Assembly: GCA_016201105.1 (NCBI GenBank)
Contig: JACQDN010000038.1
Location: 1 to 40,045, forward strand
Source: Pseudomonadota bacterium
GTDB taxonomy: Bacteria > Pseudomonadota > Alphaproteobacteria > Micropepsales > Micropepsaceae
Direction: 5' to 3'
DNA: 40,045 bases
The position numbers were made by a program, and so were the translations under genes. Positions 8,190 through 16,794 of this stretch are shown piece after piece (within the stretch, counting starts at the first letter, position 1; each line of letters opens with the position of its first letter). The notes beneath the pieces are model-generated. The model was not told the DNA's origin. It did not search any database and saw only the letters and a program-made list of their open reading frames with translations.

Positions 8190-9286
8190 GGCGCGAGGTC
8201 GAGAATCTCTTTGAAGCCGGACGGCGCGTGCGGGCCGATGATCAGTTGTTCCAGCACGCCGACGCCGCTGCGTTCGATGCCGGGGCCTTGCAGCTTCGCT
8301 GTCACGAAAGCCTGGATGTGAAGGAATTTGAGATCGTTCTCGTTCACATCGGCCGTGACATAGCTGTCATAGCCGAGCGCATTCTCGCCTTTGTAATGAC
8401 CATGGCCCCATTCGGGATGGCCGTAGCCGACGCCGGACATGTACCAATGGAATTTTGGCGTCAGCTCCACGCGCCAATTCTTTCCGTTCGCATCCGTGGT
8501 TTCGATTGTGGCACTCTTGGCGTGACGGGTGCCGGGCTTAAAAACAATCTTCGACGAGCACGCCTGCATATGCATGGGCTCGGCATCGCCCAACTCGCCG
8601 AGGACCGAGGCCGTGTTCCATGGCCGTCCCGTCGCATCGGCATTGTTGTGATAAAGCATGAAGCGGTCTTCGAAATTGAGCGGCGACCACAGCCAGTAGA
8701 ATTGCGGCACGCGCGGCGGCGCGACGGCCTGCGGATCGGAGAGCCCGATCGGCCGCACGCCCCAGGAGCGATCGCGCGTCCCCACCACCTTGGAATCGAT
8801 CGCGATGCGCTTGCCTTTGACGTCGATCCAGCCTTCGTAAGACCCATTTTGCGTGAGCCGCGTGTAGTCCAGCAACGTTCGCGGCCCCTGGCGGTAGGTG
8901 AAACGCGGTTCTTCCACGGCCCGCGCCCGCGCCTTGAATAGGATATCGGCTTTGATGCCGTGTTCGTTGTCGCTCACCCGCACGCGCAGTCGCTTCAGCG
9001 GCTCGATCACTTCCACGGCGATGGGGCCGACCGTCGTATCCATCCGCTCCATTTTCAGAAGCCGCGAGGCGCGCAGATTGTGCTGCACGCCGTCGGCGAT
9101 GACGGAGATCGCGGCATCCATCACGTTCAGATGCGGATAGACGCCGAGCGCGACCGCGAAGAACAGCGAGCCGTCCGGCGTGTAACCGTTGAAGAAATAG
9201 CGGTCGTAAAAATTGCGGTCGGTGCCCGCGGTGGCGATCGGTTCGGGAAGCTGATGGATGGGGTAGTCGTCGGCCTTGGTGAGCAT
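8186..9286 (-). CDS. Large uncharacterised protein, possible DUF7064/DUF7065 type
   Basis: A 366-residue protein rich in beta-strand and aromatic residues, without a signal peptide from the chosen start (MLTKADDYPIHQLPEPIA). It has two halves: an N-terminal part with FYDRYFFNGYTPDGSLFF and a central to C-terminal part with WGVRPIG, FYWLWSPLNFEDRF and HPEWGHGHY. Repeated W/F-rich beta segments suggest a lipocalin or CrtC/AttH-like double barrel. Similar proteins occur next to ACAD10-like phosphotransferases in alphaproteobacteria, as I recall; the DUF name is tentative. In-frame ATGs at 9346 and 9322 add only low-quality sequence and none has a strong ribosome site, so the start is uncertain. 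It is the first gene of the cluster. Confidence 0.7.
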   Translation of the reverse strand: MLTKADDYPIHQLPEPIATAGTDRNFYDRYFFNGYTPDGSLFFAVALGVYPHLNVMDAAISVIADGVQHNLRASRLLKMERMDTTVGPIAVEVIEPLKRLRVRVSDNEHGIKADILFKARARAVEEPRFTYRQGPRTLLDYTRLTQNGSYEGWIDVKGKRIAIDSKVVGTRDRSWGVRPIGLSDPQAVAPPRVPQFYWLWSPLNFEDRFMLYHNNADATGRPWNTASVLGELGDAEPMHMQACSSKIVFKPGTRHAKSATIETTDANGKNWRVELTPKFHWYMSGVGYGHPEWGHGHYKGENALGYDSYVTADVNENDLKFLHIQAFVTAKLQGPGIERSGVGVLEQLIIGPHAPSGFKEILDLAP

Positions 9287-9450
9287 GGATTGGCTTCGGC
9301 AAGAATGGCGAGGCTCCAGCATGGCGGAGGGCCAAAGCCAAGGCAAACTGCGGCGAAGTGCCGAAAATTCGAAGGTTTTTGGCCAGTTGCGCGCTGCGTC
9401 GCCCCCGCGTATTTTCCGCCGCCCCGAACAGGGGCCCTAATCGGATCAAT

Positions 9451-9526
9451 GCCGCCTTAGCTCAGCCGGTAGAGCACATCATTCGTAATGATGGGGTCGC
9501 GTGTTCGAGTCACGCAGGCGGCACCA
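9451..9526 (+). tRNA. tRNA-Thr (anticodon CGT)
   Basis: A 76-nt cloverleaf: acceptor stem GCCGCCT/AGGCGGC, D-arm GCTC..GAGC with AGCCGGTAGA, anticodon stem CATCA/TGATG around the loop TTCGTAA (anticodon CGT, reading ACG), T-arm GCGTG/CACGC with the loop TTCGAGT, discriminator A and an encoded CCA. All stems pair fully by eye. It decodes the threonine codon ACG. Confidence 0.96.
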
Positions 9527-9544
9527 GTTACTCAGTTGAACTTC

Positions 9545-10040
9545 AATGTCCGCTTTCCACCGGTCTCGGTCGTTCGATAAGACCGCTGCCGGCAATCGCT
9601 TCCAAGTCATGCGCCGGTGGCTGACTACGCCCTTGGCCGCGTCTCACGTGGTCGGCACACGGCCGAATCCAAAGCCCGCTATTCATCGAACCGTCTCCTT
9701 CTCTTTGGGTAGCGAAACCCGGCGGGTCTTTGTCTCGGCTTTGGGCTTGGGCAGGAGGCGGAAGCGCGTCTGGCACCACGCGAAATCAACGCCTACATCC
9801 AGCAGAGCATCGGAACGCCCGCATGGGCAGGCAAATTCCATGACCGCGATAACACGGTAGGTCTCCCCGACTTGTAGGGGCACGGGCCTGCCCGTGGCAT
9901 GGTTCGGCGCGGCATTGACGCATAGAACGAGATCGCCAGGGCCGACAGCGTCGCTCATAGCTTCCATCCATTACCCTTGGAAAAAGATTAGACCCTGACC
10001 CACAAGGGGCAAAGACCGGTTTCCACCTAAAGCGGACATT
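9545..10040. repeat. Segment bounded by 12-bp inverted repeats next to tRNA-Thr
   Basis: AATGTCCGCTTT at 9545-9556 is the exact inverse of AAAGCGGACATT at 10029-10040. Near each repeat there is also an ACCGGT-containing stretch (CCACCGGTCT left, AAGACCGGTTTCCACC right), so the likeness reaches beyond 12 bp with gaps. The 496-bp interior holds one small gene. No transposase or target duplication is visible, so it may be a decayed mobile element or two copies of a dispersed intergenic motif. Confidence 0.5.
9683..9967 (-). CDS. Small conserved-looking hypothetical protein
   Basis: A 94-residue protein with a compact beta-rich N-terminal region: GDLVLCVNAAP, then GRPVPLQVGETYRVIAVMEF, then CPCGRSDALLDVGVDFAWCQTRFRLLPK. 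The layout (a short opening strand with Cys, a G-x-TYRVI strand, a CxC, and a final FRLLP strand) resembles small SH3-like proteins often found in alphaproteobacterial prophage and accessory regions. The C-terminal tail is charged. AAGGG precedes the ATG at 9967 by 6 nt; Met4 at 9958 is an alternative. It lies alone between inverted repeats beside tRNA-Thr. Function unknown. Confidence 0.6.
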   Translation of the reverse strand: MEAMSDAVGPGDLVLCVNAAPNHATGRPVPLQVGETYRVIAVMEFACPCGRSDALLDVGVDFAWCQTRFRLLPKPKAETKTRRVSLPKEKETVR

Positions 10041-10191
10041 TGAGAAATCGTCCGACCAAAATTGATTGGCGTACGGATTTCAGACGAGGTGAGTACCCGC
10101 GAGCTGGGGCTCGGCTGCCACAACCCAGTTGCTTTACCCAGCGTTCGCCCAAAGTGCTACGTTTGGCGCGCTCGCAGGGACCAGACGCTGC

Positions 10192-11289
10192 ATGGATTCC
10201 ACCGCGCTAAACCAATCGCAGGAAAAGGCCGCCGCAGGCGATGTGGCCGCGCAAATGGCGCTGGCGCGTCATCATGAAGCCGAAGGCCGCTTCGATGAGG
10301 CTCGCCACTGGCTGGAGCGCGCGGTGCAAGCCGGCGACGTCGATGCGATGGCGGCCCTGGGCGAGTTGTTTCTCATCCGCCCGGGAATGCCGGTCGTTGA
10401 GGGTATAAAACTCACCGTCGCGGCAGCTGAGCGCGGCAGTGCGCAAGCCGCGCACCAGGTCGCGGTGTTCGCCGGGGCGGGTGCGGGAATTCCTCAAAAT
10501 TGGCGTGTCGCTTTTGATTTTCTGCAACGCTCCGCTGAGTTGGGGTGGCCGCTCGCCCGCAAGCAGCTCGCACTCTTTTCGAGCGATCGCGAACCAGCCC
10601 AGACTTCTTCCGAGAACAATTCGCCGGAAATCTGGAAGCGCTTGCGCGAGGCGATCGATATTGACGCGCTGACCGCATCCTGCCAGCCGCGCCAAGTCGT
10701 GCAAAGCCCCCGCATTTGGGTAATAGAAAAGTTCCTACCGTGCACTTTCTGCGATTGGTTGATTGAACGCGCGAAGCCTCGGATCGAGCGAGCGCGGATA
10801 TTCAACACGCAGACTGGCAGCGGCAGCGTTGCGAACGCTCGCACCAACAGTTTTATGGATTTCAATATCGTCGAAGCCGACTTGGTCGTTGCGCTGGTTC
10901 GCTCGCGCATCGCGGCTGCCACTGGCCTGTCTGCTGCCGGAATGGAACAGACGGCTATTCTGCATTATGAAGTCGGTCAGGAATTCTTGCGCCACTATGA
11001 TTTTCTGGATACCGAAAACGCCGCATTCGCCGCAGAATTGGCCCGTCATGGCCAGCGCGTTGCGACTTTTCTTCTCTATCTCAATGAAGACTTTGAGGGT
11101 GGCGAAACGGGTTTTCCACTTATCGATTGGATGTACAAGGGCCGTTCCGGCGATGCCATGTTCTTCTCCAATGCCGATATAACCGGCGCGCCAGATCGCA
11201 AGACCCTTCATGCTGGACTCGCTCCGACGCGCGGCCAGAAGTGGCTGCTGTCGCAATTCATTCGCTCGCCCTACACGCCGAAGAAATAG
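10192..11289 (+). CDS. Sel1-repeat prolyl 4-hydroxylase-like dioxygenase
   Basis: A 365-residue Fe(II)/2-oxoglutarate dioxygenase fused to an N-terminal helical repeat domain. Residues about 10-145 contain Sel1/TPR-type helices (GRFDEARHWLERAVQAGDVDA; AFDFLQRSAELGWPLARKQLA), a protein-binding module. The C-terminal P4Hc domain shows iron ligands His268 and Asp270 (HYD) and His340 (LHAGLAP), plus Lys350 for 2-oxoglutarate, so it should be active. The ATG at 10192 has AGGGA 11 nt upstream; the frame extends upstream to 10129 without domain sequence. The substrate is unknown; bacterial relatives hydroxylate prolines in proteins such as EF-Tu or short peptides. It converges with the sulfotransferase gene. 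Confidence 0.88.
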   Translation: MDSTALNQSQEKAAAGDVAAQMALARHHEAEGRFDEARHWLERAVQAGDVDAMAALGELFLIRPGMPVVEGIKLTVAAAERGSAQAAHQVAVFAGAGAGIPQNWRVAFDFLQRSAELGWPLARKQLALFSSDREPAQTSSENNSPEIWKRLREAIDIDALTASCQPRQVVQSPRIWVIEKFLPCTFCDWLIERAKPRIERARIFNTQTGSGSVANARTNSFMDFNIVEADLVVALVRSRIAAATGLSAAGMEQTAILHYEVGQEFLRHYDFLDTENAAFAAELARHGQRVATFLLYLNEDFEGGETGFPLIDWMYKGRSGDAMFFSNADITGAPDRKTLHAGLAPTRGQKWLLSQFIRSPYTPKK

Positions 11290-11304
11290 CGCGTTCTGTG
11301 GAAA

Positions 11305-12210
11305 TCAGAATTCGCCCGTCGCAAGCCAGCGCGCGCAGGCAGGGCCGAGCTCTTTGATCGCGCGCTCTTCGTAGCGCTTGCTGTCTTCGGCCGGCAATTG
11401 ATCGCGCCAGCGTCCATTGGTGCCTTTGTGGATGAAGGTTTCGCCGCCACCTTCCCACAGCGCGCCGCCGAGAGGCGCGGCCTTGTCGGCATGCTTTTTC
11501 ATGTATTCGAAAGAGCAATGCGCGAGGATTGCGTCCCAGCGCGCCGGATCGACTTCGATGTCCAGGAATTTCGCAATGCGCTTCATTTCGCTGGGGAGAT
11601 CTTTCTTCAAATTGGCGAAATGAACGAATTGAACGTTGGGCAATTCGCGGATCTCCCACCAGCTTCTGACGTTTTCCCATAGCGGCCAGAACGGATAGCC
11701 GTCGCTGTCCAGCCATTCGCGGAAGTAGTTCACGACATCGCCCTTGGGCGGTTCGATGCGCGGCCCCACCAATCCCGGCGTATCGTTCAAGGCCGCATAC
11801 CAGGCGGCGTTCGCATTGGCGTGATGATTGTAGAGACTCCACACCACATCGCGTCCGTCGCGGCCGATATAGATGTATTTGGCGGAAGGACTGAAGACGA
11901 GCGCATCGACCGGCAAATGGGTTTTGACGAAACGGCGGTGGGATTGGGCTTCCAGCGCTCCGAGTTTTATCTCTTTGGGCGGCACGCGCAGGTCCAGCCA
12001 GGGGGACATCTCGGAGACCGGGATGTCCTGCGCGCCGTTGAACAGAAGCTGTGCCACGATCTGCTGCGTCCACGTGGTGCCCGACTTCGCATATGTCGAG
12101 ATGACGACATCGTCGTTGCGGAACTTGAAATCGTTCCACACCGTGGAATCGAAATGGTGGCTGTGAAGCTCGCGCGTTTTGCGCGGCCATGGCTTGGCAT
12201 GCTCGCTCAT
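11305..12210 (-). CDS. PAPS-dependent sulfotransferase
   Basis: A 301-residue cytosolic-type sulfotransferase (PF00685) that would move sulfate from PAPS to a hydroxyl or amine. Motifs: 5'-phosphosulfate loop YAKSGTTW (40-47), catalytic His98 in KTHLP, 3'-phosphate site RDGRDVVWS (117-125, Arg117 and Ser125), and a C-terminal KGTNGRWRDQL that matches the RKGxxGDWK signature. An AGGGG site lies 6 nt before the ATG. The acceptor is unknown. Divergent from the cytochrome c gene across 143 bp. An alkylsulfatase-like gene lies within 3 kb, but no direct link is shown. Confidence 0.92.
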   Translation of the reverse strand: MSEHAKPWPRKTRELHSHHFDSTVWNDFKFRNDDVVISTYAKSGTTWTQQIVAQLLFNGAQDIPVSEMSPWLDLRVPPKEIKLGALEAQSHRRFVKTHLPVDALVFSPSAKYIYIGRDGRDVVWSLYNHHANANAAWYAALNDTPGLVGPRIEPPKGDVVNYFREWLDSDGYPFWPLWENVRSWWEIRELPNVQFVHFANLKKDLPSEMKRIAKFLDIEVDPARWDAILAHCSFEYMKKHADKAAPLGGALWEGGGETFIHKGTNGRWRDQLPAEDSKRYEERAIKELGPACARWLATGEF

Positions 12211-12353
12211 GATGGCCCCTGACGATGATCGCGGCTGATATCACACGCAGACGGGGTTCAAAAGGCTGCGGATCGGGGGGTTCCGCAACTCGAGAGGCCT
12301 GATTGCGGCCGGAGTTTCGGGCTTTTATGGTTGGGACCGACGACGGGGGCGCA

Positions 12354-13214
12354 ATGAAATCGGTCTGGATTGGCGTTGCCGCCCTCGTCGCTCTGGTTCT
12401 GGGCATCGTTCTGCTCGGTTTGATTTATCTCTATCTCGGATCGGAAATCATCATCCAGCGCCGCTATCCGATTCCCTCCACGGTGACCCATCCGCTGCAG
12501 ACCGCCAAGTCCATCGCGGAAGGAAAACGTCTTGCCCGCATCCTCGGCTGTTTCGATTGCCATGGCGAAGATTTGCGCGGACGGACCGTCGCGCTTCGCC
12601 CTTCCTTTTGGATAAGAGCGCCCGATTTGCGCCGTCCCGTCGACGAACTCTCCGACAAGGATATCGCGCGCGCGATGCGCCACGGCCTGCGCGCCAACGG
12701 CACCAGCCTGTGGGGTATGCCATCGGCGAGCTTCATCTACATGCGCGACGCCGACCTGGACGCCTTGATCGCCTACATCCGCTCGCTGCCGGCAGCGTCC
12801 GAAGACGAGCCGGCGCCGCAATACGGATTCTCCGCCCGTGTGGCCATCTTGCACGACGATATAGACCCCGCCGCGTTCACCGCGCTTTCGACGGACTCCT
12901 CGCTCGATCTGGGACCGGGCTACGGCGGCGGCCGCTATCTTGCGCGCACGACTTGCGCCGAATGCCATGGCCTCGATCTGGAGGGCAGCGACGACAAGCG
13001 CGTGCCGTCGTTGGACGGCGTTCTGCAGATGAGCCTCAAGGATTTCTTTTCGCTGATGCATCGAGGCGCGGTGGTCAATCATCGGCCGATGCCGGAAATG
13101 ATGCGGCTGTCGGGCATGCGCTTTGGCGGTCTCGCGGATTACGAAGTCGCCGCGCTTTACCGCTATCTGTATGTGAGAGCCGTGGCGCTGCCGGTCTCCG
13201 ACACGCCGCGATGA
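12354..13214 (+). CDS. Membrane-anchored di-haem cytochrome c
   Basis: A 286-residue protein with one N-terminal transmembrane helix (5-28) and two c-type haem domains facing the periplasm: CFDCH at 66-70 and CAECH at 201-205. Likely axial methionines are in GMPSASF (Met122) and the RPMPEMM segment near the C-terminus. The double class I layout resembles the cytochrome subunits of alcohol and aldehyde dehydrogenases (usually three haems) and similar electron carriers. The ATG at 12354 follows a GGGGG tract; the frame extends to 12303 without a signal-like N-terminus. No dehydrogenase partner is adjacent. Confidence 0.88.
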   Translation: MKSVWIGVAALVALVLGIVLLGLIYLYLGSEIIIQRRYPIPSTVTHPLQTAKSIAEGKRLARILGCFDCHGEDLRGRTVALRPSFWIRAPDLRRPVDELSDKDIARAMRHGLRANGTSLWGMPSASFIYMRDADLDALIAYIRSLPAASEDEPAPQYGFSARVAILHDDIDPAAFTALSTDSSLDLGPGYGGGRYLARTTCAECHGLDLEGSDDKRVPSLDGVLQMSLKDFFSLMHRGAVVNHRPMPEMMRLSGMRFGGLADYEVAALYRYLYVRAVALPVSDTPR

Positions 13215-13218
13215 GGCG

Positions 13219-13701
13219 CTAAGATTTGTTGGTGCCAAGCGGCCAGGTATCTAAACCGCCGAACAGCGCGGTGACGTTTGTGCCGTCTTCCGACATCGGC
13301 ATGACGAGGACTTCCATTTCCAGGAAGTTCTTGGGCTCGTGCGTCGAGCGCATCGGCCCGTTCGCAACCGCGCGCCTCGCCCTCACGCAGCCACTGAAGA
13401 TCTGGTGCATGGCTTCGAAGATCGGCGCGCCGCGAAATTCGGAAAGCAACAGACCGGCATAGCGGCGGCCCATGAACTGGATCACGCGATCGCCCGCAAA
13501 GCGAAAGCGGAAATCCTCGCCTTGCCCGATCACATCCATGAAGTAGACGGACGGCAGAAGTCCGCGAATGACCGCCGGCGTGAGTTCGTCGCGCGTGGGT
13601 CCAAGACGGCCGTTGGCCACTTGCGCCCAAAGCGAATGCGCGTCGACCAATTGTCGACTCACCAATTCGCCCGGACCTTTGAACCTGTGCTGACTGTCCA
13701 T
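13219..13701 (-). CDS. PAS_5-family protein
   Basis: A 160-residue protein matching the alphaproteobacterial PAS_5 family (PF07310). Typical elements are ANGRLGPTRDELTPAVIRGLLPSVYFMDV (about 29-57), FRFRFAGDRVIQFMGRRYAGLLLSE (about 64-88) and an ending strand MEVLVMPMSEDGTNVTALFGGL. There is no output domain, so it may be a stand-alone sensor or partner protein; the ligand is unknown. GGTGGGA precedes the ATG. It converges with the cytochrome gene (4 nt gap) and has 187 bp upstream in which I saw no clear regulatory motif. Confidence 0.85.
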   Translation of the reverse strand: MDSQHRFKGPGELVSRQLVDAHSLWAQVANGRLGPTRDELTPAVIRGLLPSVYFMDVIGQGEDFRFRFAGDRVIQFMGRRYAGLLLSEFRGAPIFEAMHQIFSGCVRARRAVANGPMRSTHEPKNFLEMEVLVMPMSEDGTNVTALFGGLDTWPLGTNKS

Positions 13702-13888
13702 GTTCCCACCGCGCGCGAGCGCGCACTCGTTTCACCAAACGCAGATTTCGGCTTGCCGAAGCAATGCCCAAAACAAAGCAGCACGGCGGCGGGCTTGTAT
13801 CATCGCGACAGCTCGGTGACGTGCGGCGGATCGTCCCGCTGCAACGTTCAATTGTGTCGATAAATGGGCGACGAGAAATAGGCGATAG

Positions 13889-15157
13889 TTATGCGAACGG
13901 TTTTCCGGCGCGCGCGTAAGCTGCGGCGGAATTGAAAATGTTAATCGTCATCAAACTCAGCTCGCTTTCTGCGCGTTTGTCGTAAACGGCAGCAACTTTC
14001 GCCTGAACATCGGCATCTGACGCAGCGGCTTCCAGCGCAAAATCGGCAAGGTGACACGCGAGGCGGAACTCGCCGGAGGCCGCGAGTTTTTCTGCCCGTT
14101 CTGCGAGTGCTTTCGCGCCACCTGACATCGCGGCAATTTCGCAGGCGAGGTCTTTGCGCGGGGCCGGCTTCAATTCGCTTGGCCGCCCGCTCCACCAGCC
14201 GCCGTAGTAGCGAATGACGTTGCGCACCAAAAATTCGGTGTCGTCGTAAACCGGTTGCAGCCACGGCGAATCGGATGTTGGAAGCTCGACGCCGGTCACA
14301 ATGTCCACATGCGGCGGCGACCCGGCTTCCATGGCTGCCAGGGTGCGGCTCACAACGGTTTCGAGAAACTCCGCCGTCTCGCTCAGCATGTGCACGATCT
14401 TCGCGGTGTCCCCGATCACCGGCCCACCATGTCCCGGACACAGCGCGTAAGGCTGGCAGGCCGCCATTTCGCGCAGTCCCTTGGCGCGCTCCCACGCGAA
14501 GCGCTGCACCTTTTGCGGATTGCCGTCGTTCGGCACCGCCCAGATGAAGAGATCGCCCGGACACAGCACGCGGCGCTCCGGCGACCAGACCCACGTATGA
14601 TCGTCGGTTTCGCCCTTGCAGTGGTGAAGTTCGAACTTTTCGCCGCCGACGGCGATCATGAGTTTGTCGTCGTAGAGCGTGTCGGGCGGAATGGGCGGCG
14701 CGGCGAAGGCCTGGTAGGCATCGTTGGCCTGGGCGTCCACGGTGCCGCCGAATTGGCGCGCGTTCAGCGCCGCATTGTGTTTTGCAGTCGCCTGATAGCG
14801 CTCAAAACGCGCGGGCATGGCGCGGTGTCCGATGACGCGTGGTTTCCTCTGGCCGGGAATCAAGAACGCTTCGAGCCCATAGGCGTGGTCGATATGGCCG
14901 TGGGTGTAGATGGCGGTGTGAACCGGCGCGGTCGTCTTCTGCCGCAGCATCGCAGCCAGCACGGGCGCAAATTGCTTGGTGCCGGTATCCACCAGCACCA
15001 ACCCTTCGTTCGTTTCAAACGCCGTGGTGCCGGAGAATTGCGAGGCGAACCAGGTACGTGGAGCCACTTCCACTGGGCCGCCGGTCCAGAAGAACTTCGC
15101 TTCTTCCGGTGTCTTGCCGCGCATGCTGGCGAATTTCGCCGCGGGATTCTGCGCCAT
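13889..15157 (-). CDS. Alkylsulfatase-like MBL-fold metallo-hydrolase
   Basis: A 422-residue metallo-beta-lactamase-fold hydrolase. The metal-binding THGHIDH (85-91) is followed by GETDDHTW (182-189) and CPGDLF (199-204), then CPGHGGPV; the C-terminal region (about 290-420) looks like the helical AlkSul dimerisation domain. This layout is that of SdsA1/BDS1-type alkyl sulfatases, which cleave alkyl sulfate esters in a Zn-dependent way. Known sulfatases are about 600 aa with a third SCP-like domain; that domain seems absent here, so substrate and activity are less certain. The ATG at 15157 has AGAGGA 7 nt upstream; upstream codons overlap the carboxylesterase gene. It follows that gene by 31 nt. 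Confidence 0.85.
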   Translation of the reverse strand: MAQNPAAKFASMRGKTPEEAKFFWTGGPVEVAPRTWFASQFSGTTAFETNEGLVLVDTGTKQFAPVLAAMLRQKTTAPVHTAIYTHGHIDHAYGLEAFLIPGQRKPRVIGHRAMPARFERYQATAKHNAALNARQFGGTVDAQANDAYQAFAAPPIPPDTLYDDKLMIAVGGEKFELHHCKGETDDHTWVWSPERRVLCPGDLFIWAVPNDGNPQKVQRFAWERAKGLREMAACQPYALCPGHGGPVIGDTAKIVHMLSETAEFLETVVSRTLAAMEAGSPPHVDIVTGVELPTSDSPWLQPVYDDTEFLVRNVIRYYGGWWSGRPSELKPAPRKDLACEIAAMSGGAKALAERAEKLAASGEFRLACHLADFALEAAASDADVQAKVAAVYDKRAESELSLMTINIFNSAAAYARAGKPFA

Positions 15158-15188
15158 CGTCTGTCCTCTTTGGTTGTCGTTGTCCCGG

Positions 15189-16760
15189 TCAGTACGGCGC
15201 GGGCAGGCTCGTGCGCTTGCTCCAGGCACCGTACATGACCGAAATCTGCGCCTTGCGGAAATTCTCCACCGCTTGTGTTTTGTCGTCGATGACGAGAGTG
15301 GCGTCTTCGCTCGGCGACAATTGAGGCCAGTTGGGCCGGTCATTGCCGTTGGGATTGCCGGTCTTGGCGAAGTTGGTCCAATAGTCCTGCATCAGGGCGA
15401 CGATCTCGCGATCCTTTGGCGTTGCGGCATCGGCCAGACGCGACATCAACGCGTCGCGTTCCAGTCCGTGCAAGCCCCAGATATAAACCACTTCACCTCC
15501 GTGACCGACACCGGTGTCGCCGCGTGCCCGCAAGGCGTCCGCCACATAGGCAAAGCGATAGAGATAGGCTGGCTTTCCGGTTTTCGTCATGAACGCGGCA
15601 AGGCCGTGCGCGCCGGAGCTGAACAAGGCATCGTCGAACAATTGCTTGCCGAAATCCTCGTCGCTGAGCTTGCCGTCTTTTTCGTAGATTCGGCGCACGA
15701 AATCGGCATTCGGTCCCAGCGGATCCATCATGGTGCTGGGCGTCATGCGCAATTCGTCCATCAGGGTCGCTTCGTTGCTGTTGGAGCCGGCGAGATAGGC
15801 AACTTTGGCGATATCGCCTTTTGCAAAAGCGACTGACACGTCCAGCGGCATGAACTTGCCGTCTACGATGGGCGCAGAGGCGGCGAGGTCGTGCAATGTC
15901 GCCTGGTCGGCAAGGATGGCGGAAACACTCAGCGAGCGCAGCTGCTTCAAGATGCGCTCGGTCGATTCAAACGTCCTCTGTCGCGTGGCGAATTTCCTGG
16001 CGACGCCTTCGGCCGCTTCCAGAGTCGGCATCGCCGTCATGCCGAGGCCCGATTCGGAAATCGCCTTGACGAAAAGTCCGCGCGCGGCGGGAGAAGCGAT
16101 CAAATCGTTGACGCTCATGCCGCCCGCGGATTCGCCGAAGACGGTAACGTTGGCAGGATCGCCGCCGAAGGCGGCGATGTTCTTCTGCACCCATTTGAGC
16201 GCCGCCACCTGATCCATCAGCCCGTAATTGCCGATGGCTTCGTTAGGGCTTTCTTCGGCGAGTGCAGGATGGGCGAAGAACCCAAGCAGGCCGAGGCGGT
16301 AATTGAACGACACGATGACGACGCCGTGTTTGGCCAGATCGGTGCCGTCATAGAGCGGCGCGGCAGAGCCACCGTTGCGAAAGGCACCGCCATAGATCCA
16401 CACCATGACGGGCAGCTTTGAATTCGCCGCCGTCTTGGGGGACCACACATTGACGGTCAGGCAGTCCTCGCTTTGCGGAGAATTTCCCACCCAGCGAAAT
16501 TTGATCTGCGGACAGATGGCGCCGAAATTGGATGCGTCTCGCACCCCATTCCACGACGGCGCCTCTTGCGGCGCGCGCCAGCGCAAATCGCCCACCGGCG
16601 GTTTGGCGAAGGGAATGCCCTTATAGCTCGCAACGCCGTCTTCTTCGCTGCCGTTCAGCCGGCCTTGCGCGATCTGGATTTCAGGCGCGGCGACAGCTGC
16701 AGAGGATGCAGCGGACCACGCAACCGCGACAACGGCAAACGCAAACGCAACGCGGCGCAT
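15189..16760 (-). CDS. Secreted type-B carboxylesterase
   Basis: A 523-residue alpha/beta hydrolase (PF00135) with a signal peptide (1-25). The oxyanion region YGGAF (123-127), nucleophile Ser211 in GESAG (209-213), acid Glu330 (SNSNEAT) and His420 (GVGHGGEV) complete the triad. Cys83 and Cys100 match the N-terminal disulfide of the family (EDCLTVNVW). It should hydrolyse carboxylic esters in the periplasm or outside. GGAGG 6 nt before the ATG fixes the start. The alkylsulfatase-like gene follows on the same strand, so the two may form an operon for ester-linked compounds; this is inference. Confidence 0.94.
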   Translation of the reverse strand: MRRVAFAFAVVAVAWSAASSAAVAAPEIQIAQGRLNGSEEDGVASYKGIPFAKPPVGDLRWRAPQEAPSWNGVRDASNFGAICPQIKFRWVGNSPQSEDCLTVNVWSPKTAANSKLPVMVWIYGGAFRNGGSAAPLYDGTDLAKHGVVIVSFNYRLGLLGFFAHPALAEESPNEAIGNYGLMDQVAALKWVQKNIAAFGGDPANVTVFGESAGGMSVNDLIASPAARGLFVKAISESGLGMTAMPTLEAAEGVARKFATRQRTFESTERILKQLRSLSVSAILADQATLHDLAASAPIVDGKFMPLDVSVAFAKGDIAKVAYLAGSNSNEATLMDELRMTPSTMMDPLGPNADFVRRIYEKDGKLSDEDFGKQLFDDALFSSGAHGLAAFMTKTGKPAYLYRFAYVADALRARGDTGVGHGGEVVYIWGLHGLERDALMSRLADAATPKDREIVALMQDYWTNFAKTGNPNGNDRPNWPQLSPSEDATLVIDDKTQAVENFRKAQISVMYGAWSKRTSLPAPY

Positions 16761-16794
16761 CGAAACCTCCCAATGAAAGACTTGCGCGAGATCC

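Noticed and set aside
9358..9624. Open frame running across tRNA-Thr
   Set aside because: It covers a perfect tRNA cloverleaf and shows no protein-like features.
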